This document shows positions 52,452 through 61,602 of a stretch of 64,000 nt of DNA, in pieces; position 1 is the stretch's first letter; each line of letters begins with the position of its first letter. The stretch covers positions 1 to 64,000 of the forward strand of contig NZ_JBHMQT010000014.1 of assembly GCF_042435035.1 (NCBI RefSeq), written 5' to 3'. The translations under genes were made by a program, and so were the position numbers. Origin of the DNA: Sphaerimonospora cavernae. Its GTDB lineage: Bacteria; Actinomycetota; Actinomycetes; Streptosporangiales; Streptosporangiaceae. The notes beneath the pieces are model-generated. The model saw nothing but the letters and a program-made list of their open reading frames with translations. It was not told the DNA's origin and ran no database searches.

Positions 52452-52486
52452 AAAAAGCGCATGGCGCCCCGTGGGCCGCCATGCGC
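52452..52486 (-). terminator. Terminator after leuB
   Basis: GCGCATGGCG / CGCCATGCGC with T5 (TTTTTC) on the minus strand, about 20 nt after the leuB stop. Confidence 0.85.
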
Positions 52487-52508
52487 ATTGATCAGGTGAC
52501 GGCCCGGA

Positions 52509-53555
52509 TCACCCCGCTACTCGTGCCGCGATGTCGTCGCCGATCTCACGGGTCGCCCTGGCCGTCCAGGCTCCCTGCCGTTCGACCAGGTCGTCGGCGA
52601 CGGCCTGCTCGACCCGGGCCGCGGCCTCGGCGAACCCGAGGTGGTCGAGGAGCATGGCGATGGACAGGATGGTGGCGGTGGGGTCGGCCTTGCCCTGGCC
52701 CGCGATGTCGGGGGCGCTGCCGTGCACGGGCTCGAACATCGACGGCGCCGTACGGGCCGGGTTGACGTTACCACTGGCGGCGAGGCCGATGCCCCCGGCG
52801 ATGGCCGCACCGATGTCGGTGAGGATGTCACCGAAGAGGTTGTCGGTGACGATCACGTCGAAGCGCTGCGGCTGGGTGATGAAGAACATCGAGGCCGCGT
52901 CCATGTGGCAGTAATCGGTCTCCACATCGGGGAACTCCTGGCTCACCCGGTCGACCGTACGCGCCCAGAGGTCGCCCGCGAAGGTCAGCACGTTGGTCTT
53001 GTGGACCAGCGTGAGCTTGCGGCGGGGCCTGGCCTGAGCCTTCTCGAACGCGTAACGCACGACGCGCTCGACGCCGAAGGCGGTGTTCAGCGACTCCTGC
53101 GTGGCGATCTCCTGTGCCGTGCCGCGGCGCAGCACGCCGCCGGCTCCGGCGTACGGACCCTCGGTGCCCTCGCGAACGACGATCATGTCGATGTCATCGG
53201 GACGGGCCTCGCCGAGAGGGGTCGCCACCCCGGGGAACAGCTTGACCGGGCGGAGGTTCACATAGTGGTCCAGCTCGAAACGGAGCCTGAGCAGCAGCTC
53301 GCGCTCCAGGACGCCTGGGGGGACGCTGGGGTCGCCGACCGCGCCGAGCAGAATCGCGTCATAGCCGCGAAGCTCCTCCAGCACCGCATCGGGGAGGGTC
53401 TCTCCGGTCGCGTGATAGCGCTTCGCCCCGAGATCATATTCAGTCGTCTCGGCCTTGACGCCGACGGCGTGGAGGACCTTGAGCCCCTCGGCCACGACCT
53501 CGGCGCCGATCCCGTCACCAGGGATGACGGCCAGACGGATGTTGCTCGACTCCAT
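52509..53555 (-). CDS. leuB: 3-isopropylmalate dehydrogenase
   Basis: 348 residues. RLAVIPGDGIGAEVVAEGL, VVREGTEGPYAG, HMDAASMFFI and TDNLFGDILTDIGAAIAGGIGLA are isocitrate/isopropylmalate dehydrogenase motifs. It gives 2-oxoisocaproate for leucine. Its 5' region is long and contains a small ORF and a leader peptide, both on the same strand. Confidence 0.96.
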   Translation of the reverse strand: MESSNIRLAVIPGDGIGAEVVAEGLKVLHAVGVKAETTEYDLGAKRYHATGETLPDAVLEELRGYDAILLGAVGDPSVPPGVLERELLLRLRFELDHYVNLRPVKLFPGVATPLGEARPDDIDMIVVREGTEGPYAGAGGVLRRGTAQEIATQESLNTAFGVERVVRYAFEKAQARPRRKLTLVHKTNVLTFAGDLWARTVDRVSQEFPDVETDYCHMDAASMFFITQPQRFDVIVTDNLFGDILTDIGAAIAGGIGLAASGNVNPARTAPSMFEPVHGSAPDIAGQGKADPTATILSIAMLLDHLGFAEAAARVEQAVADDLVERQGAWTARATREIGDDIAARVAG

Positions 53556-53635
53556 GGGAGTACCTTACCGGGTGTCTCGGAGATCGAACACCGATCTCAC
53601 CATTCGGGCATTCCGGCTGATTGGTCATGCCGAGC

Positions 53636-53746
53636 TCAGCGCACCGGCTGACCGCCGTTGTCACGACGGTCGAGCGCGATCTGCAGCGCGGCTGCGGCCT
53701 CGTCTTCGGCGTCCTCGGGACGGTTCCAGGGATACATCTCGTACAT
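53636..53746 (-). CDS. 36-residue small protein upstream of leuB
   Basis: Begins MYEMYPWNRPEDAEDE and ends ALDRRDNGGQPVR. Codon third positions are about 80% G/C, as in real genes here. Acidic middle, no membrane part. It ends 80 nt before leuB. No strong ribosome-binding site. Not recognised; may be a conserved small protein of the leuB transcript. Confidence 0.5.
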   Translation of the reverse strand: MYEMYPWNRPEDAEDEAAAALQIALDRRDNGGQPVR

Positions 53747-53911
53747 GGTGGATCTCATTCGCGAAGAAGAACGGGAGAAAGGAGAGCAGGTCCGGGTCGC
53801 GGATCCCGGATTGCCGGCTCCGACTCGGCGCGGATCACACGCTCTCGGTCACAGAAGCCGACGGCCGGCGGCGCACAACGCCGCACACCGCGGCGGGCCG
53901 GCCCACCCTGA

Positions 53912-53959
53912 TCAGGCCCCGCCGCGGCAGGTAATGAGTACGAGTACCTGGCGCGTCAT
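53912..53959 (-). CDS. leuB-region leader peptide MTRQVLVLITCRGGA
   Basis: 15 codons including GTA CTC GTA CTC ATT (Val-Leu-Val-Leu-Ile). It lies 356 nt upstream of leuB, followed by very GC-rich inverted repeats (GGCCGGC, GCGGCG, CGCCGC). This resembles branched-chain amino acid attenuation leaders. Unlike the cimA leader no clear T-run terminator follows. Confidence 0.55.
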   Translation of the reverse strand: MTRQVLVLITCRGGA

Positions 53960-54024
53960 GCCGCTTCAGGTTACCGCAGAATCTTGTAGGACGACCTAGT
54001 ATCTCATTAGGTGAGACAACAAGA

Positions 54025-54057
54025 AGCCCGTACGACGGGGGCACCGCCGTACGGGCT
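54025..54057 (-). terminator. Terminator after serA
   Basis: AGCCCGTACG / CGTACGGGCT followed by TCTTGTTG on the minus strand, about 80 nt after the serA stop. Confidence 0.8.
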
Positions 54058-54080
54058 CAGGAGACGAGGGCGACCCGGGA

Positions 54081-54157
54081 CAGTCTCCGAGGTCCCGCTC
54101 AGTCCTCGATGTTCCGCTCGAGTCCCCGAGCTTCCGCTCAGTCCTCGAGGTTCACCG
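54081..54157 (-). repeat. 19-20-bp tandem repeat, four degenerate copies, over the serA stop codon
   Basis: Units at 54081, 54100, 54119 and 54139, each like cagtcctcgaggttccgct. The first on the minus strand encodes the native serA end (CTC GAG GAC TGA); the other three lie beyond the stop. Confidence 0.75.
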
Positions 54158-55727
54158 TGCGGCCGCTGTCGGCGCCGATCTCACCGGCGATCTGTTCGAC
54201 GACGTCGGCCGGGATCGCCGAGTCGACGGTGAGCGCGATCAGGGCCTTGCCGCCCTTGACATCGCGGGAGACCTGCATGGAGGCGATGTTGGTCCCGTGC
54301 TCGCCGAGCAACCGGCCGACGGTGCCGACGATGCCGGGCCGGTCCGCGTACGTGAAGAACGCGAGGTGATCGGTCGGCTCGATCTCCATGGCGAAGCCGT
54401 TCACCTCGACGATCTTCGTGATCTGCCGGGGGCCGGACAGCGTGCCCGAGACCGAGACCGTACGGCCGTCGGCCAGGACCCCGCGCACGGTGACGACGTT
54501 GCGCCAGTCGGGGCTCTCGGAGCTGGTGACCAGCTCGACCACGGTGCCGCGATCCTGAGCGAGCAGCGGGGCGTTCACGTAAGTCACCGCGTCCTCGACC
54601 ACGTCGGTGAAGACCCCCTTGAGCGCGGCGAGCTCCAGAACGCGCACGTCCTGGGAGGCGATCTCACCGCGGATCTCGACATCGAGCCGGGTGGCCACCT
54701 CGCCGGCGAGCGCGGTGAAGATGCGCCCGAGCTTCTCGGTGAGCGGCAGGCCCGGCTTGACGTCCTCGGCGACCGCGCCGCCCTGGACGTTCACCGCGTC
54801 GGGCACGAACTCGCCGGCGAGCGCGAGCTTGACGCTGCGGGCGACCTGGGTGCCGGCCTTCTCCTGCGCCTCGTGGGTGGACGCGCCGAGGTGCGGTGTG
54901 ACGACGACCTGGTCGAACTCGAACAGCGGGCTGTCGGTGCACGGCTCCTTGGCGTACACGTCGATCGCGGCCCCGCCCACGCGGCCCTCCTTGAGGGCGG
55001 AGTAGAGCGCGTTCTCGTCGATGATGCCGCCACGGGCGACGTTGACCAGGCGCACGGTCGGCTTGACCATGTGCAGCTCGCGGTCGCCGATCAGGCCGAG
55101 CGTCTCCTTCGACTTGGGCAGGTGGACCGTGAGGAAGTCCGCCTGCGTCAAGACCTCCTCCAGCGAGAGCAGCCGGACGCCCATCTGCGCGGCCCGGGCC
55201 GGCTGAAGGTAGGGGTCGTATGCGACGAGCTCGACGCCGAACGGCTGCAGGCGCTGGGCGACGAGTTGACCGATCTTGCCGAGGCCCAGGATGCCGACGA
55301 CCTTGCCGTCGAGCTCGACGCCGGTGTACTTGGACCGCTTCCACTCGCCGCCCTTGAGCGCGGTGTGCGCCTGGGCCACGTTGCGTGCGCCGGCGAGGAT
55401 GAGCGCGACGGTGTGCTCGGCCGCGCTGGTGATGTTGGAGGTCGGCGCGTTCACGACCATGACACCGGCCTTGGTGGCCGCCTCGACGTCGACGTTGTCG
55501 AGTCCGACGCCCGCGCGGGCGACGACGCGCAGCTTGGGCGCGTTCGCGATGGCCTCGGCGTCCACCTGGGTGGCGCTCCGGACGATCAGAGCGTCCACAT
55601 CGGCGAGGGCCGGCAGGAACTGCGAGCGGTCTGCTCCGTCGGTGTGACGGACCTCGAAGTCCGCGCCGAGCACGGCGAGACCCGCGTCGGAAAGCTCCTC
55701 TGCGACAAGAACGACGGGCTTGTTCAC
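54138..55727 (-). CDS. serA: D-3-phosphoglycerate dehydrogenase
   Basis: 529 residues from GTG 55727 (GAAGGACTCACCA upstream). NAD-binding GLGKIGQLVAQRLQ, catalytic RSATQVDAEAI and HLPKSKETLGL blocks, the intervening ASB domain, and a C-terminal ACT domain (ADRPGIVGTVGRLLGEHGTNIASMQVSR). First step of serine synthesis, feedback-inhibited by serine in this long class. A -10-like TACACT lies about 52 nt upstream (55779-55784). Confidence 0.96.
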   Translation of the reverse strand: MNKPVVLVAEELSDAGLAVLGADFEVRHTDGADRSQFLPALADVDALIVRSATQVDAEAIANAPKLRVVARAGVGLDNVDVEAATKAGVMVVNAPTSNITSAAEHTVALILAGARNVAQAHTALKGGEWKRSKYTGVELDGKVVGILGLGKIGQLVAQRLQPFGVELVAYDPYLQPARAAQMGVRLLSLEEVLTQADFLTVHLPKSKETLGLIGDRELHMVKPTVRLVNVARGGIIDENALYSALKEGRVGGAAIDVYAKEPCTDSPLFEFDQVVVTPHLGASTHEAQEKAGTQVARSVKLALAGEFVPDAVNVQGGAVAEDVKPGLPLTEKLGRIFTALAGEVATRLDVEIRGEIASQDVRVLELAALKGVFTDVVEDAVTYVNAPLLAQDRGTVVELVTSSESPDWRNVVTVRGVLADGRTVSVSGTLSGPRQITKIVEVNGFAMEIEPTDHLAFFTYADRPGIVGTVGRLLGEHGTNIASMQVSRDVKGGKALIALTVDSAIPADVVEQIAGEIGADSGRTVNLED

Positions 55728-56058
55728 TGGTGAGTCCTTCGAAAAGTTCGAGAAGTGCGACAGCACGGACAGTCGTCGAGTGTATCCGGGCTTGTGAAAG
55801 CTCTCACGAGCGATCCGCCATCCGAGACGGCACCCGTGTCGTCCGCCCGGGAGCCGGCCGCCCGGGGCCGGCGGTGCGGGCCCGACGGCCCCCCTTTGAC
55901 CCTAGGAAGTCGCATGATCGCCGTGTGTGATGACCCGAGCCGTTGCCGTACCCGTTTTGGACCGGTCCTATTCGTGCTGCCCGCTATCTCGGTATTGATC
56001 GCACCTAATCTTCGGGATTAGCCTGATTCGCTATGGTTCACCCCCTATTGTTCGGCCT
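55728..56058. other. Intergenic region between divergent serA and the SseB-like gene
   Basis: 330 bp. Contains the putative serA -10 element (55779-55784), a GTGA...TCAC inverted pair near 55795-55810 and a block of GC-rich inverted repeats at about 55850-55900. The 63-codon ORF on the minus strand (55724-55915) has no start signal and is not believed. Confidence 0.5.
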
Positions 56059-56997
56059 ATGAGCATCGGGAACCCCTCCCTGGGTGACGTTCTCGCGCGG
56101 CATGGCAGCCCCCAGCAGATGCTGTCCGCCCTAGCCGAGCGGGGCATCCTGGTGGCCGTCCGCCCCGACCGCTCCGTGGTGCTCGGCACGACGCAGAACG
56201 GTGATCGCGTGCTGCTCGGCTACACGACGCCGGCGACCTACGCCCGGCACCGTGGCAGCCACTCGTTGTCGGCCTGCGACGCCGACACCATCCTCGACAT
56301 CCAGCAGGTCACGGGTGTACGGGAGATCGTCATCGACGCGGCGGGTCCGGCGGCGGCAGCCGTACCCATCGACGACCTGCGGCGTCACCTCCAATCAAGC
56401 CGGACCGGTCCCACGCCGGCGGTGTCGGCGATGCGCTCGGCCGCCACCCCTGCGGCGTACGCCACCGGCGCCATGGCGACGGTGACCCGCTCGCAGGTGG
56501 CACACGCCGCTCCCCCGGCGGCCTCCGGCAGCCCGCCGTCGATTCCTCCCCTGGCCGCTCCACCCGCGCCCACCCCGGACCGGGTGTCGGCCGCTCCCGG
56601 CTCCGTCCCACCCGCCCGGATCCCGGCGCCCCGCCAGCACCTGTCCGGTGCCATGCAGGTCGTCGACCCCGGCTATCGCCGGACGAACCATCCGATCCTG
56701 CCCGCGCTCCGGGTGGCGGTCTCCGAACTGCTGCGCGACTATCCCCATGTGCACCACGTATGGATCTCCGAGGCCCGGACGGTCTCCGGGTCCTGGGGGC
56801 TCATGCTGCTCGTCAAGGTGCACACGGCGACGGGCGAGGACATCGTCCGGGACGTGCACCGCCGGGTCCGCGCCCGGCTGCCACAGCTCGCGGCAAGCGG
56901 GGCTCCGGTGCTCATGGCCCGGATCACGGACGCGCACACAGAACGCCGGATGATCGAGATCGGCGCCCACGTGGTCTGCCCGGACGCCGGGGACTGA
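56059..56997 (+). CDS. SseB-like protein with Pro/Ala-rich linker
   Basis: 312 residues. The N-terminal 110 residues (LARHGSPQQMLSALAERGILVAV..LGYTT..DIQQVTGVREIVID) look like an SseB N-terminal domain. A disordered Ala/Pro linker (about 115-200) leads to a C-terminal domain with LRVAVSELLRDYPHVHHVWISEARTVSG. The latter resembles the SseB enhanced C-terminal domain. Found near type VII or secretion-linked genes in some actinobacteria; role unknown. No ribosome-binding site, so perhaps leaderless. Confidence 0.65.
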   Translation: MSIGNPSLGDVLARHGSPQQMLSALAERGILVAVRPDRSVVLGTTQNGDRVLLGYTTPATYARHRGSHSLSACDADTILDIQQVTGVREIVIDAAGPAAAAVPIDDLRRHLQSSRTGPTPAVSAMRSAATPAAYATGAMATVTRSQVAHAAPPAASGSPPSIPPLAAPPAPTPDRVSAAPGSVPPARIPAPRQHLSGAMQVVDPGYRRTNHPILPALRVAVSELLRDYPHVHHVWISEARTVSGSWGLMLLVKVHTATGEDIVRDVHRRVRARLPQLAASGAPVLMARITDAHTERRMIEIGAHVVCPDAGD

Positions 56998-57192
56998 CGC
57001 TTGGAGAGCTGAGCGGGGAGGAACCGGCGGTCCTCGGCCGCGCCCCCGCTCAGCTCCCACGGGCGCCGACGGGCTGGGCCGCCGGCGTGAGCCTGCCCCC
57101 GGTTCCGCCGGGGACGCGTGCGCTGACACGGTCGGACCGAAATCTCGGATGCGGACCTTCCACCCGAACACTTGCTCGGCTTGAATGTCGGC

Positions 57193-58596
57193 ATGGTCTC
57201 CTCGGCGGCGACGCCCCCCGCGACCGTCTCCCACGGTGTACGCCTCGGATATGCGGTCGGCTCGTTCTGCACGGCCAACTTCACGGCCATCCCCGGCCTC
57301 CTCCTGCTGTACTACATGACGAACGTGCTGGCAGTGCCCGCCGTGCTCGCCGGCCTCGTCCTGTTCCTGCCGAAGGCGTGGGACCTCCTCGTCAACCCCC
57401 TGGTCGGCCGTTGGTCGGACCGCACCTCCTCACGCTGGGGGCCGCGCCGGCCCTGGCTGCTGGCCGGGGCCGCCGTGCTCCCGGTGTCCTTCGCCGCGAT
57501 GTTCAGCGGGCCGCCGCTCACCGGCATCCCCGCCGCCGTCTTCGTGGGTGTCGCGTTCCTGTTCGCCTCCACCGGATACGCCCTGTACGAGGTTCCGTAC
57601 AAGGCGATGCCGGCCGAGATGACGGGCGACTACCACGAACGGACCTCCTTGCTGCAGTGGCGGATGATCTTCGTCGCGGTCTCGGTGGCACTGAGCGGAG
57701 TCGTCGCGCCGATGCTCGCCGGTGACTCGGCCGACGGCTATCGCCTGATGGGCATCACCTTCGCGGCAATCCTGCTCACCGCGATGATCGGGTCGTTCCT
57801 GGGTACGGCTCGCGCCCCGTTCATCGGGCGGCAGCGATCGGACGGTAGCCTCCGGTCCCAGCTCGCCGCCGTCAGGACGAGCAGGCCGTTCCTGTGGCTG
57901 CTCGGCCTCAGCTCGGCCCAGAACCTCGCCGCGGGGGTCCTGCTCGCCGGAGCCCCCTATTTCGCGGCCTACGTCCTGCACGACACCGCCGCCACGAGCA
58001 CGCTCTTCGCCGCGCTCGTCGGGCCGATGCTGGTCACCATGCCGCTGTGGGTGCGGCTGGCCCGCAGGCTCGACAAGCGCGGCGCGATGATCCTGGCCGG
58101 GTCGCTGTTCCTGGTCGGCGCTTCGCTGCTCATCGCCACCCCCATGTTCGGCTCCCTCTATGCCCATCTCGCCGTCGTGTCGATCGGGCTCGGATACGCG
58201 GGCCTGCAACTTCTGCAGTTCTCCATGCTCGCCGACGTGATCGCCCACGACAGCACGGTGAGCGGCGAGCGCCGCGGAGGCGTCTTCACCGGACTGTGGA
58301 CGGCCGTCGAGAACGCCGTGTCCGCCTTGGGCGCCACCGTCTACGGCGCGGTGCTCGCCACAGGCGGCTTCATCTCCTCGAATCCGGAGAACCCGGTGGC
58401 GCAGCCGGACAGCGCGCACACGGCGGTCATCCTCGGCGTGACCTTCGTGCCCGCCCTCATGTCGCTGGCCGCGGTGCTGATGACGCTGAGATACGACCTC
58501 ACCGCCGACCGGCTCGCGGCCCTGGCCGACGACGACACGGCCTCCGGCGGTACGGCGCCCGGCGACACGTCCGAAGCCGGGGGCACCACCGCCTGA
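57193..58596 (+). CDS. MFS/GPH-type sugar:cation symporter-like transporter
   Basis: 467 residues, twelve membrane spans. DLLVNPLVGRWSDRTSSRWGPRRPWLL is the glycoside-pentoside-hexuronide family signature loop; YEVPYKAMPAEMTGDYHERT is also typical. It may import glycosides or export sugars; the ligand is not deducible. ATG 57193 chosen; the TTG in the longer frame gives no better site. C-terminal tail is Gly/Thr-rich and probably disordered. Confidence 0.85.
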   Translation: MVSSAATPPATVSHGVRLGYAVGSFCTANFTAIPGLLLLYYMTNVLAVPAVLAGLVLFLPKAWDLLVNPLVGRWSDRTSSRWGPRRPWLLAGAAVLPVSFAAMFSGPPLTGIPAAVFVGVAFLFASTGYALYEVPYKAMPAEMTGDYHERTSLLQWRMIFVAVSVALSGVVAPMLAGDSADGYRLMGITFAAILLTAMIGSFLGTARAPFIGRQRSDGSLRSQLAAVRTSRPFLWLLGLSSAQNLAAGVLLAGAPYFAAYVLHDTAATSTLFAALVGPMLVTMPLWVRLARRLDKRGAMILAGSLFLVGASLLIATPMFGSLYAHLAVVSIGLGYAGLQLLQFSMLADVIAHDSTVSGERRGGVFTGLWTAVENAVSALGATVYGAVLATGGFISSNPENPVAQPDSAHTAVILGVTFVPALMSLAAVLMTLRYDLTADRLAALADDDTASGGTAPGDTSEAGGTTA

Positions 58597-58857
58597 CACG
58601 GCTACGGACGGTGCTGCAGCGTTCGCAGGGAGGCATTGGAACGTAGGTATTTTCGTGACTTTTGTGATTTTTTCGGACAATAGAGGTTGAAGACACCATA
58701 ATGCGGTTTCCAACCAGCCTTCGGGCCGCGCACCTCGGACCTTGTCCTGATGAGGGCGCGGCTCAGGGAGTGTCGCGCAGGTCTCGCCTCGAGGAGCGCC
58801 CGCAGCAGTCGACGAGATCCCGCGACCCGACCTGTCCCCTCAACTGGAGGAAAGATC

Positions 58858-59763
58858 GTGAACAGAGCGCTCGGAGCGGCCCTGTGCCTCGGTAGCCTCA
58901 CCGTGATCAGCCTGCCGGTCGGCGCCGCCCAGGCGACGACCGAGCATCTCGGCTGCCGGGTCGCCGCCGCCAAGCCGTACGTCACGGAGAGCGGGAAGAT
59001 CAGCGCCGCCGGTTACCGGATCGGATGCACCGGCCCGGCGAAGGTCCGGGTCAGGCTCTGGAAGGCCGTGACAGGCCCGGACCGTGCGGTGAAGAGCGGC
59101 GCCAAGGTCACCGAGAGCGGGCGCCTCACGCTGACCGTGCGCTGTGCGAACGGCGTGTTCTACACGACCGTCACCGACTTCCGCGGCAACACGTCACGGT
59201 CGAGGGCCACCCGGGTGAACTGCGCATCGACGCCGCCCAACGAGAACGGCGGAGCCTCGACGAGCAGCGGTTCGACGGGCAGCGGTTCGACAGGCGGCAC
59301 CCAGAACGGGGGCACTACCAACGGCGGCTCCACCGGCAGCGGACCGGCGGGCAGCGGTCCGACGACGGGGCCGGGTGACGTGGGCACCGATCTCGAGAAC
59401 GAGGTGGTGCGCCTCACCAACGTCGAGCGGGCCAAGGTCGGCTGCGGACCGCTGACGCACGACGCCAAGCTGCACACGGCGGCCTACGGCCACTCGGCCG
59501 ACATGTCCGCCAAGAACTACTTCAGTCACACCTCTCAGGACGGCAGTTCCTTCGCCGATCGCATCAGGGCGACGGGGTACTCCTACACCGCGATCGCCGA
59601 GAACATCGCCAAGGGCTACCAGACCCCGGAGGCGGTGGTCCAGGGCTGGATGAACAGCTCCGGCCACCGCACCAACATGCTCAACTGCAACTACACGGAC
59701 ATCGGCGTCGGCTACGCCAAGACCGGCGGCCCGTACTGGACCCAGGACTTCGGCAAACACTAG
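58858..59763 (+). CDS. Secreted CAP/SCP-domain protein
   Basis: 301 residues from GTG 58858 (GGAGG eight nt upstream). Signal peptide to about residue 26 (ALGAALCLGSLTVISLPVGAAQA). An Ig-like N-terminal region is followed by a Gly/Ser/Thr linker (STSSGSTGSGSTGGTQNGG) and a CAP domain with THDAKLHTAAYGHSADMSAKNYFSHTS, ENIAKGYQTPEAVVQGWMNSSGHRTNML, including the HSADM and GHRTN signature residues. Extracellular; possible lipid or protein binding. The upstream 260 bp includes a T-rich stretch. Confidence 0.88.
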   Translation: MNRALGAALCLGSLTVISLPVGAAQATTEHLGCRVAAAKPYVTESGKISAAGYRIGCTGPAKVRVRLWKAVTGPDRAVKSGAKVTESGRLTLTVRCANGVFYTTVTDFRGNTSRSRATRVNCASTPPNENGGASTSSGSTGSGSTGGTQNGGTTNGGSTGSGPAGSGPTTGPGDVGTDLENEVVRLTNVERAKVGCGPLTHDAKLHTAAYGHSADMSAKNYFSHTSQDGSSFADRIRATGYSYTAIAENIAKGYQTPEAVVQGWMNSSGHRTNMLNCNYTDIGVGYAKTGGPYWTQDFGKH

Positions 59764-59790
59764 CCCCCCAGCCGTGGCGGGTGGAGGTGG

Positions 59791-59825
59791 ACACGCTCAT
59801 GGTGGGGGGGACACGCTCACGGTGG
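59791..59825 (+). repeat. 15-bp direct repeat upstream of the FHA gene
   Basis: ACACGCTCATGGTGG and ACACGCTCACGGTGG (59791 and 59811), 20-bp period, possible binding sites. Confidence 0.5.
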
Positions 59826-59870
59826 TTGTGAAGTCTGGGCGCTGGAATGAGGTGGAATGCGAGGGTCTTC

Positions 59871-59900
59871 TGGACACTGTGCCCGGCCAAGTCGGATACT
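59871..59900 (+). promoter_or_regulatory. Promoter of the DUF1707-FHA gene, leaderless
   Basis: TGGACA (59871-59876), 18-nt spacer, GATACT (59895-59900); the ATG follows 6 nt later with no ribosome-binding site. Confidence 0.5.
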
Positions 59901-59906
59901 CCAGTC

Positions 59907-60440
59907 ATGAGCTCTCCCCCGGTTCGCGCCTCGGACGGGGACCGCGACCGCGCCCTCGACGAGCTCCGCAGCCGTGCCGCCGAAGGCCGTCTGTCCATGG
60001 ACACCTTCATCGGCCGCGTCGACATGGCGCTGCGTGCACAGAGCCGCGGTGAGCTCGATGAGCTGGTCGCGGATCTCCCGCAGCGCGGGCGTTGGCGTAG
60101 GCGGATCACGGAGGCCGTGGCCGCGGTGTCGGATCTCAGCCATCGGGTCGAGTCCGCCTGGCGGCGTCCTCGCCTGCCCAAGCTGGCGCTGCCCACCGAC
60201 GACCGTACTCGGTACGTGGTGGGCCGCGGGCCCGCCTGCGACCTGGTGCTGGCGGATCTCACGGTCTCCCGGGCGCATGCCGAACTACGCCGTGACGGCG
60301 GCTCGTGGCTGCTGGTCGATCTCGGCTCGATGAACGGCACCCGGCTGAACGGCTGGCGCCTGGTCGGACCGGCCCGGGTACGGGCGGGCGACGAGATCGC
60401 CTTCGGCGACTCCGCGTTCCTCGTGTCCGCTGCCGCCTGA
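59907..60440 (+). CDS. DUF1707-FHA domain protein
   Basis: 177 residues. DUF1707 domain (VRASDGDRDRALDELRSRAAEGRLSMDTFIGRVDMALRA), then a FHA domain (YVVGRGPACDLVLADLTVSRAHAELRRDGGSWLLVDLGSMNGTRLNGW). FHA binds phosphothreonine; DUF1707 is a small DNA- or membrane-associated domain in actinobacteria. Suggests Ser/Thr-kinase signalling. Convergent with ilvC. Confidence 0.88.
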   Translation: MSSPPVRASDGDRDRALDELRSRAAEGRLSMDTFIGRVDMALRAQSRGELDELVADLPQRGRWRRRITEAVAAVSDLSHRVESAWRRPRLPKLALPTDDRTRYVVGRGPACDLVLADLTVSRAHAELRRDGGSWLLVDLGSMNGTRLNGWRLVGPARVRAGDEIAFGDSAFLVSAAA

Positions 60441-60452
60441 GCGCACGACGAT

Positions 60453-60488
60453 GAGAGCGGCGCCGCCCGGAAGGACGACGCCGCTCTC
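60453..60488. terminator. Bidirectional terminator between the FHA gene and ilvC
   Basis: GAGAGCGGCG / CGCCGCTCTC, 10-bp stem plus inner GCC/GGA pairing. Confidence 0.7.
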
Positions 60489-60516
60489 GCGCGTCAGACC
60501 GAATCGATCAGCTCGG

Positions 60517-61521
60517 TCAGGACTGCTCGCCGCCCTTGAGCCAGCTCATCATCGGGCGGAGATTGGCACCGGTCTGCTCGATCGGGTGCCCGGCCAGCTC
60601 CTCGCGGTAGCGCTTGAAGTTGGTCTGGCCCGAGTCGAACTCCTCGACCAGCTCACGGGCGAAGCGGCCGTCCTGGATCTCGTCCAGGATGCGGCGCATC
60701 TCCTTCTTGGTCTCCGCGTTGACCACGCGCGGGCCGCGGCTGTAGCCGCCGTACTCCGCGGTGTCGGACACCGACCAGTACATCTTCGAGACGCCGCCCT
60801 CGTACATCAGGTCCACGATCAGCTTCATCTCGTGAAGGCACTCGAAGTAGGCGACCTCGGGCTGGTAGCCCGCCTCGATCAGCGTCTCGAAGCCGGCCTT
60901 GATCAGCTCGGAGACGCCGCCGCACAGCACGGCCTGCTCACCGAACAGGTCGGTCTCGGTCTCCTCGGTGAAGGTCGTCTTCAGCGCGCCGGCCCGGGTG
61001 CCGCCGATGCCCTTGGCGTACGACAGCACGAGCGGCCAGGCGTTGCCGGTGGCGTCGCGCTCGACGGCGACGAGACACGGCACGCCGCGTCCCGCGGTGT
61101 ACTGGCGGCGGACGAGGTGGCCGGGGCCCTTGGGCGCGACCATCGCGACGTCCACACCCTCGGGGGCCTCGATGAGGCCGTAGCGGATGTTGAGGCCGTG
61201 GCCGAAGAACAGCGCGTCGCCCTCGACGAGGTTCGGTGCGACGTGCTCGGCGTAGAGGTGCCGCTGGACGTGGTCCGGGGCGAGGATCATCGTGAGATCG
61301 GCCTCTTCGACGGCCTCCGACGGCGTGAGCACGCGCAGCCCGTCGGCCTCGGCCTTCTCCCGGCTCTTGGAGCCCGCCGGCAGACCGACCCGCACGTCCA
61401 CGCCGGAGTCGCGCAGGCTCAGTGCGTGGGCGTGGCCCTGGCTGCCGTATCCCAGTACGGCGACGTGCCGACCCTGGATGACCGACAGGTCGGCGTCGTC
61501 GTCGTAGAAGATCTCAGTCAC
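60517..61521 (-). CDS. ilvC: Ketol-acid reductoisomerase
   Basis: 334 residues from GTG 61521 (GGAAAGGCAAGCAT upstream). GYGSQGHAHA (24-33) binds NADPH; VAPKGPGH, KTTFTEETETDLFGEQAVLCGG (acidic metal-binding pair) and ISDTAEYG-like SVSDTAEYGG are class I KARI motifs. Second step for Val and Ile. Third gene of ilvBNC. Confidence 0.97.
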   Translation of the reverse strand: MTEIFYDDDADLSVIQGRHVAVLGYGSQGHAHALSLRDSGVDVRVGLPAGSKSREKAEADGLRVLTPSEAVEEADLTMILAPDHVQRHLYAEHVAPNLVEGDALFFGHGLNIRYGLIEAPEGVDVAMVAPKGPGHLVRRQYTAGRGVPCLVAVERDATGNAWPLVLSYAKGIGGTRAGALKTTFTEETETDLFGEQAVLCGGVSELIKAGFETLIEAGYQPEVAYFECLHEMKLIVDLMYEGGVSKMYWSVSDTAEYGGYSRGPRVVNAETKKEMRRILDEIQDGRFARELVEEFDSGQTNFKRYREELAGHPIEQTGANLRPMMSWLKGGEQS

Positions 61522-61602
61522 ATGCTTGCCTTTCCGAATGATGGTCGCGACAGACGTCGCCGGTCGCGACACGTGCTTTCGACTCCGACAGCGGCGCAGC
61601 GC

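Noticed and set aside
55724..55915. 63-codon ORF upstream of serA
   Set aside because: No start signal, Arg/Gly-rich composition, overlaps the serA start; probably leader sequence only.
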